The notes beneath the pieces were generated by a model. That model saw only the letters and a list, made by a program, of their open reading frames with translations, did no database searches and was not told the origin of the DNA. From Kiritimatiellia bacterium (GTDB lineage: Bacteria > Verrucomicrobiota > Kiritimatiellia > CAIVKH01), in contig JAOSKE010000001.1 of assembly GCA_027493775.1 (NCBI GenBank), positions 929,651 through 993,650 on the forward strand: 64,000 nt of DNA, given 5' to 3'. Every line of letters begins with the position of its first letter. Positions within the stretch are counted from its first letter, which is position 1. The position numbers and the translations under genes are program-made. Shown here in pieces: positions 27,390 through 35,207 of the stretch.

Positions 27390-27733
27390 CGCCGACCTCC
27401 TTTGGGCATCTGTTGGCTGAAAATATTCAAAGCCTTTTTTAAAATGTCGCGTTGCTCTCGCAGATCTTCCGCCTCCAGACGGGCGGCCTCTAAGGCCGCC
27501 ACCAACTCGCTCGGCTTCATCTGATCAGTTCCGGTCATTGCCTGATCGGCCCGTTCCAACTGCTCCCGCTTCCAACGGGCCAGTAAATTGCCTCTGATAC
27601 CCAGTTCGCGAGACACCTCGGCGCATGGCTTGTTGGTCCGGATGACTCGATTAACAGCATCGCGTTTGAATGAATCATCAAAATGACGCCTCGTTTTCGC
27701 TTGGTTGGTCGTTGTGGTCATAACTTTTTTCAC
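27386..27733 (-). CDS. IS3 family transposase OrfA
   Basis: A 115 aa protein with an N-terminal helix-turn-helix (FDDSFKRDAVNRVI, SRELGIRGNLLARWKREQ) and a leucine-zipper-like C-terminal helix (LVAALEAARLEAEDLREQRDILKKAL), the standard IS3 OrfA layout. It begins about 45 bp inside the right inverted repeat and overlaps orfB by four bases. OrfA binds the IS ends and, in the family, is fused to OrfB by -1 frameshifting or works by coupled translation. Here the Shine-Dalgarno before orfB favours coupling. Confidence 0.92.
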   Translation of the reverse strand: MKKVMTTTTNQAKTRRHFDDSFKRDAVNRVIRTNKPCAEVSRELGIRGNLLARWKREQLERADQAMTGTDQMKPSELVAALEAARLEAEDLREQRDILKKALNIFSQQMPKGGRR

Positions 27734-27915
27734 TATCAGCTAAGACCCAACGCTGTCTACTTTTTCGGGGGAGGCTCAGGCCGCAGCCATTGGCTTGGAG
27801 GGTGGTGAGGAAGTCGAGTGGGAACTACTCGACCGCCATGAACTTCACCTTATCCGAACGCAGCCCGCCAAACCAAAAGGGCGCATCCGCAAGTAGGGGG
27901 TTTTTCAGCGGAACC

Positions 27916-27922
27916 AAATGTC
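27916..27922 (+). repeat. Target-site duplication AAATGTC (right)
   Basis: Directly follows the right inverted end of the IS1182-type element and matches 24321-24327. It runs into CTAGAC, which makes a partly palindromic target. Confidence 0.65.
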
Positions 27923-27950
27923 TAGACTCGACCCCAATAGACCGACCAAT

Positions 27951-29339
27951 CACTGCTGTCCAAAACGCGCGAAAGTCTGACGAAAGAGGGGCCTTATTCC
28001 CTGAAAAAAGCATCGTTGGGTCGTTTGCGCAAAACCGATCCCCCCCCTTTTATGAAGGACATGGGTTCTGCTGTCCAAGATCGAGTTCCCAGAACTCAGC
28101 TTGAACGAAAGGGGGCGGAAACGGCGGTGTTTCATAGTGACGCTCGATCCAGACCCACAAGTCCCGGTAGGTGAAAAGGTTCAGCCGCAGCAGCGCCACG
28201 AGGTTGGAGAGGTGCCAGCCGCATTTGGATTTGAACTGCAGATACTTGATCAGGAGTATGGCGATCAATGCTGTCCAAATCTGGATATGCACCGCGTTGG
28301 CGGAGGTGCCGACGAAGGTCTTGATGCGGAGATTCTGCTTGAGGTCGCCTGAAGAACAGTTCGATCTGCCAGCGGGCTTTGTAGATCTGGGCGATGGTGG
28401 ATGCGGCCAGATGCAGATTGTTGGTGAGAATCACCAGTTCCTCCTGTTTGTCTTCCCGCCAGACCGTGATCCGGCGGTACTGCCTTTGATCCGCCGTCCA
28501 GCCTGAAAGACGTGAAACTCCCCGATCTCATCGGCGCGGACGGGTGAGTCGGCAGGCACCTCGCGCGACTCGGTGCGATACCAGTCGGCGTGCTTCTTCA
28601 TCCGTGTCACGAAGAACACGCCCTCGGCGCTCCAGCGCTCAAAAAGGTGGTAATCCACATAGGCGCGGTCCATGACCACGATACTGCCCTTGGGCAACGG
28701 TAAACCCCGAGCAGTCTTTAACTCGTGCTCACGACCCTCGGTGATATGCGCAAAGACCGGAAGACAGCCGTCATGGTCCAAAAGAAGGTGCATCTTTACC
28801 GCCCCTTTGGTCTGGCGGTATTTCGCCCAGTCGAATGCGGAAGCACACAGGTCAATCACCGTGGCATCGAGGCTCATCAGTTTGTTTTTGAAGCGGAATG
28901 GCTTGCCTGGGGCGACCGCCCGACAGGTTCCAAGCAGATCGTAGAAGAGCCGTTGAAAAAAGCTGCCAGGGGCGATGTTGGTTCGCGTAGGCCAGCGTCG
29001 AGCGCGCCGGACCGACACTCATCCCCAGATGGGATAGTCGGCCTTCACAACATTGCAGACCCTGCGTGATCTCCCGGAGACTGCGACTGTTGGTGAGCTG
29101 GCAGAAGAGCATGGCCACAAACTGATCCCAGCAACTGAAGCCCTTCGATCGGTACTCGGCATTCACCTCGCGCACGTGGTGCGAAAAGTCATTCCGGTTG
29201 AAAAGGGAAAGCAGTTGGCTGAACAGACTGGCCTTGTGTGCGCTCATCTTGCGGGGTCTCCTGGTCGGGCTTGTTGGATATTTTCACCTTCAGCCTACCT
29301 CCAGACCCCGTTTCTAAAAACTTGTTTTGGACACTACTG
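27951..29339 (-). mobile_element. IS4 family insertion sequence
   Basis: A 1,389 bp element with ends CACTGCTGTCCAAAAC (left) and CAGTAGTGTCCAAAAC (right, complement). It is flanked by perfect 9-bp direct repeats CCGACCAAT (27942-27950 and 29340-29348), a size usual for IS4 elements. It holds a fragmented transposase on the minus strand. Confidence 0.9.
28050..29247 (-). pseudogene. IS4 family transposase, broken by at least three frameshifts
   Basis: Four overlapping ORFs (28852-29247, 28431-29018, 28132-28434, 28050-28292) follow each other as pieces of one protein of about 395 aa. They carry MLFCQLTNSRSLREI, then LDATVIDLC (first D), IVVMDRAYVD (second D) and YKARWQIELFF (E). Correcting the frame near 28345 continues RLKQNLRIKTF, giving the IS4 signature Y-x2-R-x3-E-x6-K exactly. 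The breaks lie near 28980, 28490 and 28345. As drawn the transposase is inactive, but so many indels could also be consensus errors, since the element's ends and target duplication are pristine. Confidence 0.85.
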
Positions 29340-29348
29340 CCGACCAAT

Positions 29349-29470
29349 AGACCTGGACCCCAATAGACCTCGATATTTAGTGGACACCGGGGGGGCGACG
29401 AAGGCCAAAGGGGGATGCCCGCCTACGCTGAAGCTACGGCGTGGCAACTTTTTCGCGGATGCGAAAAAGT
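29349..29470. other. Short remnant between IS4 and tRNA-Ala
   Basis: Holds GGACCCCAATAGACC, a near copy of the sequence left of the IS4 element (CGACCCCAATAGACC at 27930), and a GTGGACACC stretch that looks like another IS end. No gene is seen. Confidence 0.4.
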
Positions 29471-29546
29471 TGGTGGAGCGGAAGGGACTCGAACCCTCTA
29501 CCTCCTCGTTGCGAACGAGGCGCTCTACCAGATGAGCTACCGCCCC
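29471..29546 (-). tRNA. tRNA-Ala (CGC), CCA encoded
   Basis: On the minus strand the acceptor GGGGCGG pairs with CCGCTCC (one G-U). The D arm is AGCTCATCTGGTAGAGC, the anticodon loop TTCGCAA with CGC in a five-pair stem CCTCG/CGAGG, and the T arm has GGTTCGAGTCC. Discriminator A and genomic CCA follow. It lies directly downstream of kamA and beside the mobile island. Confidence 0.93.
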
Positions 29547-29550
29547 ATTT

Positions 29551-30739
29551 TTAATGTTCCGGGGTGGAACCAAGAGACGCGAAACTAGCAAGGCTCTCGT
29601 CCGGGAGCAAGTCCTTTGCGCCGGGATCTCGATACCGATAAAGCTTCCCGTCGTGATTCCTTAAAACAAGGTCTTCGCCTTGTCGCCCGACAATGTAGGA
29701 CGGAGTCAAAGGAACCTTTCCACCGCCGCCGGGGGCGTCCACCATATACGTCGGCACGGCGTAGCCCGTGGTATGGCCGTGAAGTCCACGAATGATCTCC
29801 ATTCCCTTCGCAATGGAGGTGCGAAAGCCCATCGAACCCATGATGGCGTCGCACTGATGCAGGTAGTACGGCTTCACCCGCATCCGCAGTTGGCCGGTGC
29901 AGAGACGACGCATCGTGTCAATGTCATCGTTCACCCCCTTAAGTAACACCATCTGTCCGCCAATCGGAATTCCCGCATCGGCAAGCCGGTTGCACGCACG
30001 TTCCACTTCCGGCGTCAGTTCATCGGGGTGAATCAGGTGAAGGCTGATGAACAGGGGATGAACTTTTTTTTAACATTCGACACAGCGCCGGAGTGACCCG
30101 TTGCGGGAGAACCGTCGGAACTTTTGTGCCGAGGCGCAGGAGTTCCACATGCGGAATTGCGCGAATTCTCGATAGCAACCACTCGATCCGCTCATCGGAC
30201 ATTATCAACGGATCGCCACCCGAGACCAACACGTCACGCACTTCCGTGTGCTCGCGAATGTATTCGAGCGCTTGTTCCCACATCGCCAAATTCGGTACAT
30301 ACGTCCCCTGCCCAACCAGTCGGGAGCGCATACAGTAACGACAAAATGTGGCGCAAAAATCCGTTGCGAGAAACAGCACTTTATCGGGATAGGTGTGAAC
30401 CAATCCGGGCGCTACACGATGTTGCTCTTCGCCCAGTGGGTCGTTGTATTCGCCGGGTGAAAGAATGAACTCCGCAGTAGTCGGAATTTTCGTTTTACGC
30501 AGCGGATGATTCGGGTCTTCCAAATCCAACAGGCTCGCGTAGTACGGCGTAATCCCCAACGGCAGACGATTCAGGTCTGCCACCGCTTTTCGTTCATCGT
30601 CGGATAGCTTAAATATCCGCTGCAGCTCTTCCAAATCACTGATGCGTCGTTTCAACTGCCAGCGCCAGTCATTCCATTCACGGGCGGTGGCGTCGGGATA
30701 AAAACGACGCCGAAAAGCAGCTCTGCTCAAGACACTCAT
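29551..30739 (-). CDS. kamA: Lysine 2,3-aminomutase family radical-SAM enzyme, frameshifted
   Basis: PLP-dependent radical-SAM aminomutase converting L-lysine to beta-lysine in the best-known members. The N-terminal ORF has WNDWRWQLKRRI and the cluster motif CATFCRYCMRSR. The C-terminal ORF has the PLP-lysine motif PGGGGKVPL. The frames split at an A8 run (minus strand, about 30065-30073): with seven A the text reads MLKKVHPLFISLHLIHPDE. The joined length of about 396 aa fits KamA and is too long for EpmB. Glutamate 2,3-aminomutase cannot be excluded. It starts immediately after the lhgO stop, so the two genes are co-transcribed. Confidence 0.85.
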
Positions 30740-31939
30740 TTACAAATCTTCCAAACGCTTCTGCGCCAGTTGCGCGACGGTCGCGCCAATACTCAGCGAA
30801 GCCGTGGCGGCGGGCGAAGGCGCGTTCAGCACATGCACCATACGCTCGCTTTCTACAATATGGAAATCATCCACCAATTTTCCGTCGCGCCCAACCGCCT
30901 GTGCGCGAACGCCCGCGCCCGCCGGCACTAGATGCTCCGCCCGAATCGCAGGCATCAAGCGTTGCAACGCGGTGACGAAGGCGGCCTTGCTAAATGAGCG
31001 ATGAAACTCGCCTGCCCCCGTACGCCAATAACGCGAAGCCATTCGCCAAAAACCAGGATACGTCGCCATATCCACGCTGTCCGTGAGCGAAAAATCCAAC
31101 CGGTGATAGCCTTCGCGACGGAAGGCGAGGACCGCGTTCGGCCCCGCCTCCACCCCACCCCCGATCATCCGCGTGAAGTGAACGCCAAGAAAGGGGAACC
31201 GCGCATCAGGCACGGGATAGATCAAGTTGCGAACAAGCCCGCGCTGTTCAGGAATCAACTCATAATACTCGCCGCGAAACGGAATGATTTTCACGCCCGG
31301 TTCAACACCGCACAACTGCGCGATACGGTCTGATTGCAACCCCGCGCAGTTAATCAACAGGTCCGCTCGGATTTCGCCGTTTCTTGATTGAATCAAAAGC
31401 TTTGCGCCATCGCGCCGCACATTGCTGACGCGCGCATTGGTCCGCACTTCTCCCTGCGCCTCGGCAATCAACCGGGCATACACGCGGGCAACGTCCGTAT
31501 AATTTACGATTCCCGTTTGCGGCACGACCAACGCAGCGACGCCCCTTGCCTGCGGTTCGATCTCCTTTAATTCCTCGGGGCCGATTCGGCGAATGCCTTC
31601 CAGTCCATTCGCGACGCCGCGCCGCTCCAATTCCTCCAACGCGGGCAGATCGCCCTCTGTGACGGCGACAACGACTTTACCACAGCGCTCGTGTCTGATT
31701 CCGTGCTCCTCGCAGAACGCATACATCGCATCGCGTCCCGCCGTGCAGTTGCGCGCCTTGAGTGAGCCGGGTTTATAGTACAGGCCGGAATGAATCACGC
31801 CGCTGTTGTGTCCGGTCTGATGTGCCGCCACTTCGGCCTCGGCCTCCAGCACCGTCACGCGCATCCCCGGCTGCCGACTTAATGCCAAACCGGAGGCCAA
31901 ACCGACGATTCCACCGCCAATAATCGTAATATCTTTCAC
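30740..31939 (-). CDS. lhgO: L-2-hydroxyglutarate oxidase-like FAD enzyme
   Basis: A 399 aa FAD-dependent oxidoreductase of the DAO family. The Rossmann motif IIGGGIVGLASGLAL opens the protein. The segment HQTGHNSGVIHSGLYYKPGSLKARNC is the hallmark of LhgO/YgaF, which oxidises L-2-hydroxyglutarate to 2-oxoglutarate and passes electrons to the quinone pool. The C-terminal FHIVESERMVHVLNAPSPAATASL also fits. It is directly followed by kamA with no gap, which suggests a shared role in amino-acid (lysine or glutarate) turnover; that link is inference. It diverges from the kinase gene across about 75 bp. Confidence 0.9.
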   Translation of the reverse strand: MKDITIIGGGIVGLASGLALSRQPGMRVTVLEAEAEVAAHQTGHNSGVIHSGLYYKPGSLKARNCTAGRDAMYAFCEEHGIRHERCGKVVVAVTEGDLPALEELERRGVANGLEGIRRIGPEELKEIEPQARGVAALVVPQTGIVNYTDVARVYARLIAEAQGEVRTNARVSNVRRDGAKLLIQSRNGEIRADLLINCAGLQSDRIAQLCGVEPGVKIIPFRGEYYELIPEQRGLVRNLIYPVPDARFPFLGVHFTRMIGGGVEAGPNAVLAFRREGYHRLDFSLTDSVDMATYPGFWRMASRYWRTGAGEFHRSFSKAAFVTALQRLMPAIRAEHLVPAGAGVRAQAVGRDGKLVDDFHIVESERMVHVLNAPSPAATASLSIGATVAQLAQKRLEDL

Positions 31940-32014
31940 ATTTACCCGTAAATTAGAGCAATTCCGTCGCTAAAAACCATCCTTGTACGCCCGCCTTCCG
32001 ATATTGCCAAGGCT

Positions 32015-33262
32015 TTGCCGTCGCGTACACTGAATCGCATGGAACCCGAAAAGCGCCTTGAAGGCACAACAATTCTCGACACGACCACGCGCGAAAAAAC
32101 AATGGCCGTGGAAATCGAGCCGACTGAGGTCATGCCCCACGTTGCGGGCAAGGGGCTGCCACAACTCGTCGCAAATTACCGCGCCATCGTCCAAGCGCGC
32201 GCGATTTACTATCCCGTGGCCTACCGCTTCACGCAGGAACTGGGCCGCGGACGACAGGGCATTGTCTATCTCGGCCTCCGCCAGGGCGCACGGGGCTGTG
32301 TCACGCGCCACGCGATCAAGGTCTTCGACCCCAGCATCTATCCCAACGCCAAAAAATATTGGACCGACATGGGCCGTATCGCCGCTCAAACATCCAAACT
32401 GCAAACGCTGAAAAGCCCGAGCCTCGTCGCGCCGGATATTTATGAGGAATATAACGGCATCGGCTATGTGCAAATGGAGCGCGTGGACGGCGTCGGGCTC
32501 CGCTACCTGCTCGATGGCCAGCATCTCCCGCGTGTGCAGGCGCTGAGCAACGAAAAGCAGTGGCAAAGTTTCACAGACGTGATCTTCCGCTTGCGGGACA
32601 GACGAATCTCCATTCAGCCCGGCGTCGCCATCTACATCATGCGCCGGGCGCTGCGCGCGCTGGAATCGCTGCACGACCTCGGCTTTGTCCACTGCGACGT
32701 GAAGCCGTCAAACATCATGATTGACCGGCTCGGCTACGTGAAGCTCATTGACTACGGCCGCGCCACGGTCATCCACGAAAAACTTTCCTTCCTCCTCGGC
32801 ACCCCGCTTTTCATGGCGCCCGAAATGCACCGCCGCGAAACGGCGCTCGTCCAGTCCGACATCTACGCCGTCGGGCTGGTTGGACTGGAAATGCTGCGCG
32901 GCGAACCACTAATGACCGGCAGCGGAATCACCGAAAGCGAGCTGCTTCAATTCAAACTGACCCTGTGCGAGCGCCTCCCCCAACTTCTGCCCGAGCATGT
33001 CCGCCGGAACACCGAGTTTGTCGAGTGCATGCGCCGATTCCTCAATCCAGACCCCGCAAAGCGGTTCACTTCAGCCCAAGAGGCCGAATCCGGCCCCGGT
33101 GGTCTAATTCTTGTGCACAAGCAGCTTGCGTTACTCGGGCAAGATACGGAATATGGGCGCGAATTGGAGGATTACCTGTCCAAGCTCGTGGACCCTCGCT
33201 CCGGGCAGGTCGAAACTGAGAAAACGCTCGCCGATTCAGAAAATATTAACGCATTGTCATAG
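32015..33262 (+). CDS. Serine/threonine protein kinase
   Basis: A 415 aa Hanks-type kinase without a membrane helix. The glycine loop is ELGRGRQGIVYLG near residue 73, the ATP-binding lysine is in HAIKVFD, and the catalytic loop is HCDVKPSNIM. The metal site is LIDYGRA (DYG for DFG) and the APE-like motif is MAPEMHR. SDIYAVGLVGLEML is subdomain IX. All catalytic residues are therefore present. A possible start is ATG 32015, with ATG 32039 (MEPEKR) as an alternative. The C-terminus has no sensor domain. It precedes an azoreductase-like gene by 19 bp, so the two may form an operon, but no shared function is evident. Confidence 0.88.
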   Translation: MPSRTLNRMEPEKRLEGTTILDTTTREKTMAVEIEPTEVMPHVAGKGLPQLVANYRAIVQARAIYYPVAYRFTQELGRGRQGIVYLGLRQGARGCVTRHAIKVFDPSIYPNAKKYWTDMGRIAAQTSKLQTLKSPSLVAPDIYEEYNGIGYVQMERVDGVGLRYLLDGQHLPRVQALSNEKQWQSFTDVIFRLRDRRISIQPGVAIYIMRRALRALESLHDLGFVHCDVKPSNIMIDRLGYVKLIDYGRATVIHEKLSFLLGTPLFMAPEMHRRETALVQSDIYAVGLVGLEMLRGEPLMTGSGITESELLQFKLTLCERLPQLLPEHVRRNTEFVECMRRFLNPDPAKRFTSAQEAESGPGGLILVHKQLALLGQDTEYGRELEDYLSKLVDPRSGQVETEKTLADSENINALS

Positions 33263-33281
33263 AAGTATAGAAGGAAGACGA

Positions 33282-33920
33282 ATGAACGTACTGCATGTAA
33301 TCGCCAATCCGCGACCGATTGAAAAGTCAGCGTCTAAACAACTGGCCACCTCATTTTTCGCCAAGTTGTTGGAGACCAACCCCGACGTCGTGGTCAACAA
33401 CATTGACTTGTATCAAGAGCCGCCTCCCTACCTCTCCCTGGATGCGTACAACCGCCTCAACACCCCCCTGCTCAATCCCGATTATACCCCGAGCAAGGCA
33501 GAAGAACACGCGATCACCTACGCCAAGGCGCAGGCCGAGGGCCTCCGCCAGGCGGACGTTCTTGTTCTGACCATGCCGATGTGGACGGGCGGCCCGCCGG
33601 CAATTATGAAGGCGTGGTTCGACCAAGTCATGCAGCCCGGCCTGATGTTCAACATTGAAAGCGGCGTTGTGATTCCGCTCCACCAGTTGAGCAAAGTCAT
33701 TCTCCTCGTCTCCTCCGGTCAGGTGTACAAGGAAGGCGATGAACGCGACGGCATCACCCCGATCATTCGCAACATCTTCAGCTTTATCGGCGTCACCGAC
33801 ATCGAAGTCGCATGGGCCGATGGGCAAAGCCCGCACTTCTTCACCGATGGCGAATCCCGCAAACAATCCGCCCTCGAAATGGCCGAAGAGCTTGCCGAAG
33901 AACTCTCCGAATCGCCGTAA
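33282..33920 (+). CDS. FMN-dependent NADH-azoreductase-like flavoprotein
   Basis: A 212 aa flavodoxin-like-fold quinone reductase of the AzoR/NQO type. The N-terminal strand and phosphate loop are HVIANPRPIEKSASKQLA. TMPMWTGGPPAIMKAWFDQVMQPGLMF is the family's FMN-binding region. VSSGQVYKEGDERDG and FSFIGVTDIEVAWADGQ follow the AzoR pattern. The track start is 57 codons too early; ATG 33282 is preceded by AAGGAAGAC and starts the fold. Family members reduce quinones and azo compounds with NAD(P)H and protect against thiol stress. It follows the kinase gene closely. Confidence 0.88.
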   Translation: MNVLHVIANPRPIEKSASKQLATSFFAKLLETNPDVVVNNIDLYQEPPPYLSLDAYNRLNTPLLNPDYTPSKAEEHAITYAKAQAEGLRQADVLVLTMPMWTGGPPAIMKAWFDQVMQPGLMFNIESGVVIPLHQLSKVILLVSSGQVYKEGDERDGITPIIRNIFSFIGVTDIEVAWADGQSPHFFTDGESRKQSALEMAEELAEELSESP

Positions 33921-33937
33921 ACGGCACCCTTAGCTGC

Positions 33938-33957
33938 AATCTCCCTTCAGGGAGATT
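33938..33957. terminator. Hairpin between convergent genes
   Basis: AATCTCCC-TTCA-GGGAGATT is a perfect 8-bp stem with a four-base loop at the junction of the convergent azoreductase and SGNH-like genes. It overlaps the last codons of the latter. No U-run follows on either strand, so intrinsic termination is uncertain. Confidence 0.35.
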
Positions 33958-35200
33958 CGCACAGTTGGCGGACGAACATTTCTGTGAGACGTGTTCGTCC
34001 GTCGCTCGTTACATGGGTCATATCGCGCCACTCTGATGCGGGAATATCAAGTCCCTGCTGTTCGCGCGTGATGTAGGTGATCCGCCCCAGCTCTTGCTGC
34101 TTCAGCAAAAATTTGTTCATCTGGGCCGACATGACGGCGAGTCGCTCTTGGGCCGGATATGCGGGATTCACCTGACCTTCAAAGACGACAATTTTGCGAA
34201 CGCGGCCAGAAACCTCTTCAAAAAATTTGTCCAACGAACGCAGCGCCACATCAACCATCTCCGTGCGCTCGCCCATCTCGCGATAGGCATCACGCTGCGT
34301 GGCCAGCTCGATTTCCTCTCCCTGCGTATGCGCGGACTTGTACGCAGAAAAAGGGTTTTCGATAAGAAAGCGGATGTAATCACGCGAACGCCATAAATCA
34401 CAACTTGCCGCGCTAAAGAGATCAACAAAATCGCGCCAGTGGCGAAGGATGAATTTTGGCTCCGACGCCGCGAAAACATTCCGCATGCCCCTCATCGTCG
34501 CCTGCGGGCGCATCGCAGCGGGTGTGAGATCGGAACGTGCGCCCAAGTCGAAGCCGGATAACATCGTGACCAACATATTGTCGCCGTCAAAGGTGAGAAA
34601 CTCCTGGCTGGCTGTCAGCTCGACAGGAAACAATCCCGCAACGGCACGACGATAGATCGGCTTGCCACACGCGCGCCCCAGCTCCGCCACATCCAATCCA
34701 TAGACGAGCTGACTCGTGCCGGATACCACATAACCGGAGGGGTGTTTTCCGTTTTGCGCAGAAGCGGCGTCCAGGCGAAACAATCCAACCTCACGCGCCT
34801 GGAACTGTTCACCCGCGCGCGCAATAACCGAGTGCCAGAACACGTCTTGAACCCGAAATAAGCGGAAGGCCGATTCCGCCCCAAGGACAACCACCAGCGC
34901 CAAAAACGGAGCAACGGAAAATTTCCGTAGCGCACCCCCATACCTCGCGTCAAAAGCCAGACAGACCCGCCAGATCGCTGGAATGAGCGCAAGTCCGAGA
35001 CCCAGCACAAGACCTCGACGTGTCACCCACTGCAGCCAAGTGGCAGGGAGCCACTGACGATCCAGCAACACTCCACTCCACCAGCCCGCGCCGACAAACA
35101 ATCCGACGGCGACGCCGAGAAGGGCAAGCCCCCATCCGTAGCGACGCAACCATACCCGCTCCGTCTCTGCCGTTATTTTGATTGGCGTATTTGGATTCAT
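33947..35200 (-). CDS. Membrane-anchored SGNH-hydrolase-like partner of MBOAT
   Basis: About 417 aa from the favoured ATG 35200 (MNPNTPIKITAE), which lies seven bases after the MBOAT stop; the track start overlaps the MBOAT gene. Two or three N-terminal helices (LALLGVAVGLFVGAGWW, GLVLGLGLALIPAIW, FLALVVVLGAESAF) precede a large outer domain. SGNH-like marks are VVSGTSQLVYGLD (nucleophile-block candidate), FEGQVNPAY and DMTHVTSDGRTRLTEMF, with a DxxH-like Asp and His. MBOAT-SGNH pairs acylate exported polymers, as in AlgI/AlgJ/AlgX and DltB/DltD. The acceptor here is unknown. Confidence 0.65.
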   Translation of the reverse strand: MNPNTPIKITAETERVWLRRYGWGLALLGVAVGLFVGAGWWSGVLLDRQWLPATWLQWVTRRGLVLGLGLALIPAIWRVCLAFDARYGGALRKFSVAPFLALVVVLGAESAFRLFRVQDVFWHSVIARAGEQFQAREVGLFRLDAASAQNGKHPSGYVVSGTSQLVYGLDVAELGRACGKPIYRRAVAGLFPVELTASQEFLTFDGDNMLVTMLSGFDLGARSDLTPAAMRPQATMRGMRNVFAASEPKFILRHWRDFVDLFSAASCDLWRSRDYIRFLIENPFSAYKSAHTQGEEIELATQRDAYREMGERTEMVDVALRSLDKFFEEVSGRVRKIVVFEGQVNPAYPAQERLAVMSAQMNKFLLKQQELGRITYITREQQGLDIPASEWRDMTHVTSDGRTRLTEMFVRQLCESP

Positions 35201-35207
35201 CGTTTCA

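Larger units (their letters stand above)
26297..27778 (-). mobile_element. IS3 family insertion sequence
   Basis: A 1,482 bp element. The left end TGAGCTTCCCCCGATTTGTG and the complement of the right end, TGAGCCTCCCCCGAAAAAGT, are imperfect inverted repeats extending about 37 bases. GGC flanks both sides (26294-26296 and 27779-27781), the 3-bp duplication expected of the family. It carries orfA and a frameshifted orfB on the minus strand and sits inside the AbrB-like gene. Confidence 0.92.
26208..27896 (+). pseudogene. AbrB/MazE-like small protein gene split by IS3 insertion
   Basis: Joining 26208-26296 to 27782-27896, that is removing the IS3 element and one copy of its GGC duplication, gives an uninterrupted 67-codon frame. 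It starts MTTTYPLKVQ and ends GRIRK. The core VRLYVNIPIPLAAAIGLEGG followed by EEVEWELLDRHELHLIR fits the swapped-hairpin AbrB/SpoVT DNA-binding fold. It is divergent from the IS1182 transposase and its stop lies directly against the element's right inverted repeat, so it is likely an accessory or regulatory gene of that element. It is too short and too broken for the ORF track. As it stands, the gene is inactive. Confidence 0.82.
24328..27915. mobile_element. IS1182-type element carrying an AbrB-like gene, interrupted by IS3
   Basis: Inverted ends read GGTTCTGCTGAAAAACCCC (left) and GGTTCCGCTGAAAAACCCC (right, complement), flanked by the 7-bp direct repeat AAATGTC. The element contains a full-length minus-strand IS1182-family transposase and a divergent small AbrB-like gene split by an IS3 copy. 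Without the IS3 insertion it would be about 2.1 kb. Confidence 0.75.
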
